DNA of 5,568 nucleotides, from positions 1 to 5,568 of the forward strand of contig JBBAFB010000131.1 of the NCBI GenBank assembly GCA_041655595.1, given 5' to 3'. A model generated the notes under the pieces. That model made no database searches. It saw only the letters and a list, made by a program, of their open reading frames with translations, and was not told where the DNA came from. Positions 1 through 4,910 of the stretch are shown here, piece by piece; positions within the stretch are counted from its first letter, which is position 1; each line of letters starts with the position of its first letter. The DNA is from JBBAFB01 sp041655595 (GTDB taxonomy: Bacteria; Bacillota; DULZ01). Position numbers and translations under genes: made by a program.

Positions 1-648
1 AAACATCGGGCTGTTCATTTCTTTTTTCATTCTAGAAACAATACCTTCCACCTGACCTACAAGCCCGAACATAATCCCCGCCTGCATGCAGGCCACAGTA
101 TTTTTCCCGATTATCTGGGCAGGCTTCACCAACTCAACCCTGGGTAATTTTGCAGCATAGCTGAAAAGAGCATCCGTGGAGATGCCAATTCCCGGCGCAA
201 TCGCACCCCCCAAGTATTCCCCTTTGGCAGAAATCACATCAAAGGTTGTGGCTGTGCCAAAATCCACAACAATGGTGGGACCCCCAAATTTTTCAAAAGC
301 TGCCACCCCGTTAACAATACGATCCGCACCCACTTCCCTAGGATTATCAAAGCGAATAGGCATACCGGTTTTTATACCGGGACCGACAACCAAGGGTTCT
401 ACCTTAAAAAACTTTTCAGCCATTTCTACAAAGGCACCCGTTAAAGGGGGTACCACCGAAGCTAAGGCAACGGCGGAAACCTCTTTTAAAGTTATCCCTT
501 GAGAATCAAACAACTGCCTTAAGAGTATCCCGTATTCATCGGCAGTTCCCCTTCTGTAGGTAGAGATACGCCAATGGCAGTATGGTTTTATCCCGTTATA
601 AAAGCCTAAGGTAATATGGGTATTACCTACATCCACTGCTAATAACAA
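1..648 (-). CDS. coaX: Type III pantothenate kinase, 3' end cut by window edge
   Basis: Phosphorylates pantothenate with ATP, the first step of coenzyme A synthesis, in the cytoplasm. The visible 216 residues carry the family signatures: the N-terminal phosphate-binding DVGNTH (residues 6-11), NPREVGADRIVN (102-113) with the expected catalytic Asp at 109, VVDFGTATTFDV (127-138) with the cation-site Asp at 129, YLGGAIAPGI (145-154) and GKNTVACMQAG (181-191). Family members are about 255-260 residues, so roughly 40 C-terminal residues lie beyond the left edge. The start is TTG at 648: it sits 6 nt after a near-perfect Shine-Dalgarno and directly precedes the conserved N-terminal strand; no ATG fits. 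It follows the S-component gene by 99 nt in which I see no clear terminator, so co-transcription is likely. Only a very weak promoter-like match (a GATAAT hexamer) lies in that gap. Identity is secure from the motifs. Confidence 0.96.
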   Translation of the reverse strand, partial: MLLAVDVGNTHITLGFYNGIKPYCHWRISTYRRGTADEYGILLRQLFDSQGITLKEVSAVALASVVPPLTGAFVEMAEKFFKVEPLVVGPGIKTGMPIRFDNPREVGADRIVNGVAAFEKFGGPTIVVDFGTATTFDVISAKGEYLGGAIAPGIGISTDALFSYAAKLPRVELVKPAQIIGKNTVACMQAGIMFGLVGQVEGIVSRMKKEMNSPMF

Positions 649-654
649 GCCACT

Positions 655-664
655 TCACCTTCTT
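655..664 (-). promoter_or_regulatory. Ribosome binding site fixing the TTG start of coaX
   Basis: On the minus strand this reads AAGAAGGTGA, one base off the ideal anti-16S complement. It ends 6 nt before the TTG at 648. It decides the non-ATG start, which agrees with the position of the conserved DVGNTH motif. Confidence 0.85.
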
Positions 665-747
665 AAAAATATTTAACAAACCAGCTGTTTTTATTGAAGC
701 CCGCAATAATTTGATTATCTTGCTAAAATTCCATACCCAACAACACC

Positions 748-1281
748 CTATTTTTTTCCCCCCGCTGTGGGTAAAAAGGCTGACAATGCCTTAACCAATA
801 CCACTACTAAAATTGTCGCCACAATAATTTCCGGTGTCCCATGCATTAAAGCCACCGCTCCCGCCGCTTCCCAGGTGGGGAAATAACCCCGCAACCAAGC
901 TAATCCCAAAACGCCTATTGTGTTTGTAGCAGTCCCTGCAATAGCGGCGGCCCCCGAGGCTAAAACAGGCTTTTTCCTGAAGGGTAAATATACATAATAT
1001 GCTACTATTCCAATCAAAACCCGGGGAAGTATTGCAATAATCGGATCGGCAAACATCACAGAACCGCCCCGCATCAAACTCCAAACCCCAAAAATTAACC
1101 CAATCAGAGCACCTACCACGGGACCCTCCATAATGGCACCTATGATGGCAGGAATATGCATAATGGTAGCATGACCGGCCGGGGTTGGTACGGGAATAAA
1201 ACCCAAGGGCGTAGCTCCCAATAGCAATGCAATGGCTCCTAAGATACCCGCAATAACAATTTGTCGGGTTCTAAGTATCAT
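748..1281 (-). CDS. ECF transporter S component, probably vitamin (perhaps pantothenate) uptake
   Basis: A 177-residue, very hydrophobic membrane protein, the usual size for the substrate-binding S subunit of energy-coupling-factor transporters. About five to six membrane segments are visible, roughly residues 6-25, 38-51, 54-70, 76-98, 107-131 and 141-166. Small-residue packing in the first helix (AGILGAIA, 11-18) resembles the AxxxA surface that S units use to contact the T subunit. The PTPAGHATIMHIPAIIGAI stretch (32-50) is typical of the PF12822-like S-component group. No EcfA ATPase or EcfT gene is in the window, so it probably shares a module encoded elsewhere. Substrate is inferred only from context: coaX downstream suggests pantothenate, while birA upstream leaves biotin possible. 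I prefer ATG at 1281 over the in-frame TTG at 1287 because the latter is 2 nt from the AGGGGG ribosome site. That site overlaps the birA stop codon, suggesting translational coupling. Confidence 0.85.
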   Translation of the reverse strand: MILRTRQIVIAGILGAIALLLGATPLGFIPVPTPAGHATIMHIPAIIGAIMEGPVVGALIGLIFGVWSLMRGGSVMFADPIIAILPRVLIGIVAYYVYLPFRKKPVLASGAAAIAGTATNTIGVLGLAWLRGYFPTWEAAGAVALMHGTPEIIVATILVVVLVKALSAFLPTAGGKK

Positions 1282-1289
1282 GGACAAAA

Positions 1290-1295
1290 CCCCCT
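1290..1295 (-). promoter_or_regulatory. Ribosome binding site of the S-component gene, overlapping the birA stop
   Basis: AGGGGG on the minus strand lies 8 nt before ATG 1281 and shares bases with the TAG stop of birA (1294-1296). The overlap supports one transcript with coupled translation. It also argues against the TTG at 1287, which is only 2 nt away. Confidence 0.6.
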
Positions 1296-2145
1296 AATTT
1301 TTTAAAGTAACTTCACCGCTGATAAAACTGTGAATTTTCCCATCACTTCCTTTGACCAATAAAGCACCCGTTTGATCAAGCTCCACCGCTTGGCCAAAAT
1401 ACTTTTCGGTGCCTGAAGATATGGTAACCCATTGGCCCAATGTAACATTCCATTCCTTCCACAACTGCAAGATCGGCTCCAAACCCTTTTCCAAATATTC
1501 AACATACAGCTTCTCCAGGACCTGTAAAAGGGCCCCCGCTAACCGGGCCCGCTCCAGTTCTTTCCCTAGGATCATTTTTAGGGAAGTAGCGGTATCCCGA
1601 ATTGTCAAAGGGAAATCTAACGGATCTGAATTGACATTAATACCCGTACCCAGAATTAAACTATAATTTTCTCCCTGTTCACTTTTCATTTCAGTTAAAA
1701 TGCCGGCAAATTTTTTACCCTTTACCAACAAATCATTAGGCCATTTGATCCCCGCCCTAAGACCGGTAATTTGGAAAACTGCCTCAGCCAGAGCCACCGC
1801 ACCAAGGAGAGTAAAACCGGAAATTTCAACGGGTTTTAGAGGCGGTCTGATAATTAAAGACAGATAAATACCCTTTCCCTGAGGGGAAAACCAGGTTCTG
1901 CCCAATCTGCCCTTACCTTGTTTTTGACTCTCCGCTACTACTACCAAACCCTCCGGGCCGCCCAGGGCAGCCAGTTCTTTGGCTCTTTCATTAGTGGAAC
2001 CCAGCGACTGATGGTACTCAATCACAGAGCCGAACTTTCCCCCGACAAGGTATCTTTGTATTTCTTCCGGTAAAAGTGAATTACCTTTATCTTCTGCAGC
2101 ATTTAACAATATCCGCACACCCTTTTCGCAGATCTCAAGGCCCAA
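1294..2145 (-). CDS. birA: Biotin-[biotin carboxyl carrier protein] ligase lacking the N-terminal HTH
   Basis: Makes biotinyl-AMP and transfers biotin to the acceptor lysine of carboxylase carrier proteins in the cytosol. The catalytic domain is complete: GSTNERAKELA (49-59), the adenylate/biotin loop QGKGRLGRTW (76-85), KWPNDL (134-139), FAGIL (146-150) and GTGINVN (166-172). A C-terminal SH3-like domain follows, from about 237 to 281. At 283 residues it is shorter than the roughly 320-330 of bifunctional BirA. The first residues, GLEI...KGVRILL (2-14), look like the end of the winged-helix wing (GYEI...KGYRLL), but the helix-turn-helix itself is absent. An in-frame TAG lies at 2149-2151 and only 87 nt separate it from the upstream gene. 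The start is uncertain: TTG 2145 has no Shine-Dalgarno, whereas TTG 2109 has AAAAGGGTG 8 nt upstream and would give 271 residues. Ligase activity is expected; self-contained repressor activity is not. Product call is firm. Confidence 0.94.
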   Translation of the reverse strand: MGLEICEKGVRILLNAAEDKGNSLLPEEIQRYLVGGKFGSVIEYHQSLGSTNERAKELAALGGPEGLVVVAESQKQGKGRLGRTWFSPQGKGIYLSLIIRPPLKPVEISGFTLLGAVALAEAVFQITGLRAGIKWPNDLLVKGKKFAGILTEMKSEQGENYSLILGTGINVNSDPLDFPLTIRDTATSLKMILGKELERARLAGALLQVLEKLYVEYLEKGLEPILQLWKEWNVTLGQWVTISSGTEKYFGQAVELDQTGALLVKGSDGKIHSFISGEVTLKN

Positions 2146-2209
2146 AAACTAAATAGCTGCACCAGCCTTGAAACCCAACAGCCTGCCATGCAAAAAATGC
2201 ATCTAGCAA

Positions 2210-2218
2210 ATTATAACA
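2210..2218 (-). promoter_or_regulatory. Possible extended -10 promoter before birA
   Basis: The minus strand reads TGTTATAAT: a consensus -10 hexamer with the TGn extension, in the 87-nt gap between the regulator gene and birA. No recognisable -35 lies at 16-18 nt spacing (ATATAA or similar). It would start transcription near 2203. It could let birA, the S component and coaX be expressed apart from the upstream regulator. The gap is AT-rich, so a chance match is possible. Confidence 0.4.
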
Positions 2219-2232
2219 TATTAACCCCCTAT

Positions 2233-2928
2233 TTATATAGCGGCACTTTTTTTTAAAGCGTTAATATCAAGAATTTTAAAGGTAGATCTGTAAAAGTCTA
2301 TTACGCCTTCTACCTTCATCTTAGCAATTTCTCTTGATAATGATGTTCTGGATACATTTAAAAAAGCTGCTAGTTCTTTTCTTTTTAAGGGAATATTAAA
2401 AATGGACTCCCCGGCGGTCTTATATTGCTCCAACAAGTAGGTGCTTATTTTTGCTCTAATGCTTTTTAGGGCTAGGTATTCCACTTGCTTATTAAGTAGC
2501 AAGGCCCTATTGGAAACAATTCTAACCATGTTTTCTATCAGCATACTATGACCGATACACATTTTAAAGCAATTTCCTAAAATTTTATCCGGAGACAGAA
2601 AATAAATTGTACAATCGGTGGCGGCAATAACTGTAGCCAGCCATTGCTCCTTATCGGAAAAGGCAATCATCTCGCCAAATATATTTCCTTCGCCCAACTT
2701 TGCCAGGATGATTTTGTCACCTGCGGCGTTTTCCTTGGTAACAAAAACTTCACCCTCAACAATAATCCCTACGCCGGTAAATTCGTCCCCGGCAAGAGCC
2801 ACAAATTCGCCCTTTTTATAGGAAAGGGGATTAGGACACAGGCAGGTCAACATCCTATTTAATTCATTGGTTTCAATATTTGCAAACAACTCAACCTTTG
2901 ATAACGAATCTATCCATTTCTTATACAC
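2233..2928 (-). CDS. Crp/Fnr-family transcription regulator, probably HcpR-like
   Basis: A 231-residue protein of standard Crp/Fnr length. An N-terminal cyclic-nucleotide-binding-like beta-barrel spans about residues 10-115, with the turn signature GEGNIFGEMIAF at 79-90. A dimerisation helix follows at about 118-165, then a C-terminal winged helix at about 172-222. The HTH is KRKELAAFLNVSRTSLSREIAKMK (182-205), with recognition-helix residues S193, R194, T195, S198 and R199. Cysteines occur at 29, 31, 106, 120 and 124. They do not match the N-terminal four-cysteine pattern of O2-sensing FNR, so an FNR-type iron-sulfur cluster is not supported. The start is GTG 2928, 7 nt after GGAGAG. Its neighbour upstream is hcp, and Crp/Fnr proteins next to hcp in Clostridia, Thermotogales and Desulfovibrio form the HcpR group that responds to nitric oxide or nitrite. 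That role is inferred from position. Its own promoter and a structured leader precede it. Confidence 0.93.
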   Translation of the reverse strand: MYKKWIDSLSKVELFANIETNELNRMLTCLCPNPLSYKKGEFVALAGDEFTGVGIIVEGEVFVTKENAAGDKIILAKLGEGNIFGEMIAFSDKEQWLATVIAATDCTIYFLSPDKILGNCFKMCIGHSMLIENMVRIVSNRALLLNKQVEYLALKSIRAKISTYLLEQYKTAGESIFNIPLKRKELAAFLNVSRTSLSREIAKMKVEGVIDFYRSTFKILDINALKKSAAI

Positions 2929-3055
2929 TCAAGTTCTCTCCATTTTTTCAACTTTTAAAATGAAACACACCACGGCAACAGCCCTGAGACCACCGGGAAA
3001 ACCCGGTTCGCATCCGGGCGAAGACGAAGGACCTTCGGAACCTATCCCAGCGCAT
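2929..3055 (-). promoter_or_regulatory. Structured, GC-rich 5' leader of the regulator gene, class unrecognised
   Basis: Transcription from the promoter at 3061-3090 would give a leader of about 125 nt before GTG 2928. Positions 2990-3040 are markedly richer in G+C than the flanks and hold several short perfect inverted repeats: 3025-3037 (CGAAG, 3-nt loop, CTTCG), 3007-3022 (TTCGC/GCGAA), 3002-3018 (CCCGG/CCGGG) and 2992-3007 (ACCGGG, 4-nt loop, CCCGGT). The last two share 3002-3006 and cannot form together. No U-run follows any stem, so simple transcription attenuation is not evident; an effect on translation or RNA stability would fit better. I compared it by eye with the common riboswitch consensuses I know (cobalamin, T-box, SAM, c-di-GMP, guanidine, molybdenum cofactor) and found no convincing match. 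A palindromic repeat element is the main alternative. Confidence 0.5.
2936..2941 (-). promoter_or_regulatory. Ribosome binding site fixing the GTG start of the regulator
   Basis: GGAGAG on the minus strand lies 7 nt before GTG 2928. The overlapping upstream ATG at 2943 is out of frame and meets a TGA after three codons, so GTG is the working start. Confidence 0.7.
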
Positions 3056-3060
3056 TAATG

Positions 3061-3090
3061 ATTATAGCATTACCGTTTGTTGGCTGGCAA
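3061..3090 (-). promoter_or_regulatory. Sigma-A type promoter for the regulator gene and possibly the genes after it
   Basis: On the minus strand a -35 TTGCCA (3085-3090, five of six consensus bases) is followed by an 18-nt spacer and a perfect -10 TATAAT (3061-3066) with the extended TGC just before it (3067-3069). Predicted start of transcription is about 3053-3056. It lies downstream of the hcp terminator, so the regulator is transcribed independently of hcp. With no clear terminator before birA, it may also drive birA, the S component and coaX. Confidence 0.8.
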
Positions 3091-3110
3091 ATTCTCCGGC
3101 TTGCTGCTAT

Positions 3111-3143
3111 AAAAGCAAAAAGGTGACCTTCAAGGTCACCTTT
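3111..3143 (-). terminator. Intrinsic terminator of hcp
   Basis: On the minus strand AAAGGTGACC (3134-3143) pairs perfectly with GGTCACCTTT (3119-3128) around the 5-nt loop TTGAA. The stem is followed by a T-rich tail: the stem's own TTT runs into TTGCTTTT. It starts 20 nt after the hcp TAA stop (3164-3166). The plus strand also has a T-rich tail (CTTTATTT), so it could stop transcription in both directions. Confidence 0.92.
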
Positions 3144-3163
3144 CTTTATTTAGAGTTAACAGC

Positions 3164-4810
3164 TTAACCAAGAAACATTTTCAGGTCGTCTTCCGCACTA
3201 GTAATCCCGCCGATGCCGAAGGTTTCTACTAAAATTTTAGCCACATTTGGTGATAAAAATGCCGGCAGGCTTGGCCCCAGATGAATATCTTTTACTCCCA
3301 AGTAAAGTAGAGCCAGCAATACGGTGACTGCTTTTTGTTCATACCAGGCTATATTATAGGAAATCGGCAGGTCATTAACATCATCCAACCCGAAGGCTTC
3401 TTTCAGTTTTAAAGCAATAACAGCCAGGGAGTAGGAATCATTACATTGCCCCGCATCCAAGATTCTTGGAATACCGCCAATTTCGCCCAGATCCAGCTTA
3501 TTGTACCGATATTTGGCGCAACCTGCGGTAAGAATGACTGTGTCCTTCGGCAGCTTTTTAGCGAACTCAGTATAATAGTCCCTGCCCTTTACCCTACCGT
3601 CACAACCGGCCATTACAAAGAACCGTTTAATGGCACCTGATGTCACCGCTTCCACTACTTTATCTGCTAGGCTCAAGACCTGATTGTGAGCAAAACCACC
3701 AATGATCTCTCCCTTTTCGATTTCAACGGGGGGCTCGCATTTTTTCGCGTGCTTGATAAGGGCCGAAAAATCTTTAGCTTTACCCTCTTCCCTGGCCGGA
3801 ATGTGTGTTAATCCATCATAGCCGACTACACCTGTTGTATAGACCCTATTTTTGTAGGAGGCCTTGGGTGGTACTAAGCAATTGGTTGTCATTAAAATGG
3901 GCCCGTTAAAGCTGGCAAATTCCTGATCCTGCTGCCACCAGGCATTTCCATAGTTGCCTACAAAGTGGGCATACTTTTGAAACTCCGGGTAGTAATGAGC
4001 CGGTAACATTTCCCCATGGGTGTAGACATCAACACCCGCCCCCTCTGTTTGCTTTAACAATTCCTCCAAATCCTTTAAATCATGTCCGCTGATTAAAATG
4101 CCTGGGTTTTTCCCAACCCCGATATTCACCCTTGTTACTTGGGGATTTCCATAGGTTGATGTGTTGGCCCGATCTAATAAAGCCATTACCTCTACTCCAT
4201 ATTTACCGCACTCCATAACCAGTGCTACCAAGTCATCCCCTGTTAAACCTCCATCCAGGGTAGCTGCCAAGGCTTTTTGCATAAAAGCAAAAATACCTTC
4301 CTCCTTGTAACCCAGCACGTAGGCATGCTTCGCGTAAGCGGCCATACCTTTTAAACCGTAGATTAAAAGCTCCTTTAATGATCTAAGATCCTCGTCTTCT
4401 GTTGCCAGCACACCTACGGTAGCTGCCTTGGTTTCCAACTCGGCCCCAGTTTCGCCATACCAGGTAGCCGCATCGGGCAGTTGACCATCTATTTTAATTC
4501 CGGCTTTTACCAGCCGGTCCTTGATCCCTTGACGTACATCCAATCCTTCTTTGATTTTTTCTGCAAAATAGTTGTCATCGAAGTTGGCATTTGTAATAGT
4601 TGAAAAAAGGCTTTCCATGATAAACCTGTCCGCTTTTTCATTAACCAGACCGGCCTCATTGGCTTTTGTGCCGTAAAAGGAAATCCCTTTTAGGACATGG
4701 ATTAATAAATCCTGCAAATTAGCCACCTCTTCAACCTTTCCGCAAATACCCCTGACATCACAACCTATACCTTTCGATGCCTCTTGGCATTGATAACAGA
4801 ACATACCCAA
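3164..4810 (-). CDS. hcp: Hybrid cluster protein (hydroxylamine reductase; NO/nitrosative stress)
   Basis: Cytoplasmic iron-sulfur protein that reduces hydroxylamine to ammonia in vitro and is linked to nitric oxide detoxification. Numbering from MFCYQCQ, the N-terminal [4Fe-4S] ligands are C3, C6, C15 and C21 (spacing 2-8-5), the pattern of the anaerobe/Desulfovibrio class. The hybrid-cluster ligands are all present: H241 (SGHDL), E265 (THGEML), C309 (TTNCLVP), C401 (AGCDGR, the persulfide position), C429 (TAGCAKYRY), C454 (AGQCNDS) and E489 (WYEQKA). Length, about 546-548 residues, is normal. The start is most likely TTG 4810, 8 nt after a consensus AGGAGGT, giving Met-Gly before the conserved MFCYQ; ATG 4804 is 14 nt from that site. 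The in-frame start at 4867 would add residues not expected in the family. It is followed by its own terminator and by a Crp/Fnr gene that probably regulates it. Identity is secure. Confidence 0.98.
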   Translation of the reverse strand: MGMFCYQCQEASKGIGCDVRGICGKVEEVANLQDLLIHVLKGISFYGTKANEAGLVNEKADRFIMESLFSTITNANFDDNYFAEKIKEGLDVRQGIKDRLVKAGIKIDGQLPDAATWYGETGAELETKAATVGVLATEDEDLRSLKELLIYGLKGMAAYAKHAYVLGYKEEGIFAFMQKALAATLDGGLTGDDLVALVMECGKYGVEVMALLDRANTSTYGNPQVTRVNIGVGKNPGILISGHDLKDLEELLKQTEGAGVDVYTHGEMLPAHYYPEFQKYAHFVGNYGNAWWQQDQEFASFNGPILMTTNCLVPPKASYKNRVYTTGVVGYDGLTHIPAREEGKAKDFSALIKHAKKCEPPVEIEKGEIIGGFAHNQVLSLADKVVEAVTSGAIKRFFVMAGCDGRVKGRDYYTEFAKKLPKDTVILTAGCAKYRYNKLDLGEIGGIPRILDAGQCNDSYSLAVIALKLKEAFGLDDVNDLPISYNIAWYEQKAVTVLLALLYLGVKDIHLGPSLPAFLSPNVAKILVETFGIGGITSAEDDLKMFLG

Positions 4811-4818
4811 TTGAACTG

Positions 4819-4825
4819 ACCTCCT
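4819..4825 (-). promoter_or_regulatory. Ribosome binding site choosing TTG 4810 for hcp
   Basis: AGGAGGT on the minus strand, ideal in sequence. It is 8 nt from TTG 4810 but 14 nt from ATG 4804, so TTG is the better start. It also lies inside the extended reading frame from 4867, which argues against that longer form. Confidence 0.85.
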
Positions 4826-4840
4826 GTGGTGTAGATAATT

Positions 4841-4855
4841 CAACATAATTTGTTG
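4841..4855 (-). promoter_or_regulatory. Candidate operator upstream of hcp: 5-5-5 inverted repeat
   Basis: CAACATAATTTGTTG on the plus strand is a perfect 5-bp inverted repeat around 5 nt, centred at 4848, 38 nt upstream of the hcp start. Length and symmetry suit a dimeric Crp/Fnr protein, but the arms do not match the textbook FNR (TTGAT) or Crp (TGTGA) half-sites. A possible -10 (TTATCT, 4833-4838) would put the site over the core promoter, favouring repression if real. A second short repeat, CCGA/TCGG, lies at 4879-4891. No convincing -35 is visible in this 100-nt gap. Confidence 0.3.
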
Positions 4856-4910
4856 TGTCTTCAGCATAGCCGACTGCCCCGATTATTTCGGTATCCTGTG
4901 CTACCCTTTA

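Noticed and set aside
176..502. 108-residue plus-strand reading frame
   Set aside because: It is exactly antisense to the conserved centre of coaX; composition follows the opposite strand's codons.
649..747. Promoter or terminator between the S-component gene and coaX
   Set aside because: Only a weak GATAAT with a poor -35 and a CAGCTG palindrome without a usable stem are present; nothing beyond the ribosome site is supportable.
2149..2202. 17-codon minus-strand ORF ending at the TAG in frame with birA
   Set aside because: It has no ribosome site, and its residues do not resemble the missing BirA helix-turn-helix, so neither a leader peptide nor a simple nonsense mutation is supported.
2188..2202. 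ATGCA/TGCAT inverted repeat with a T5 loop between the regulator gene and birA, considered as a terminator
   Set aside because: The stem is only 5 bp and weak, and no U-tract follows it.
3002..3018. tRNA T-arm-like hairpin on the plus strand (CCCGG, 7-nt loop TTCGCAT, CCGGG)
   Set aside because: The loop lacks the conserved A at position 58, and no acceptor stem, D-arm, anticodon arm or CCA end can be placed around it.
2959..3040. Molybdenum-cofactor riboswitch-like GGGCGAAG...CTTCG string on the plus strand
   Set aside because: It is on the strand opposite to all genes, and the other conserved elements of that class are not visible.
2867..3058. 63-residue plus-strand reading frame
   Set aside because: It runs antisense to the start of the regulator gene and through its GC-rich leader. 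It has low-complexity Pro/Gly/Glu content and no ribosome site.
4811..4867. N-terminal extension of hcp from the in-frame TTG/ATG-like start at 4867
   Set aside because: It covers the consensus ribosome site and adds residues before the conserved MFCYQCQ start of the family.
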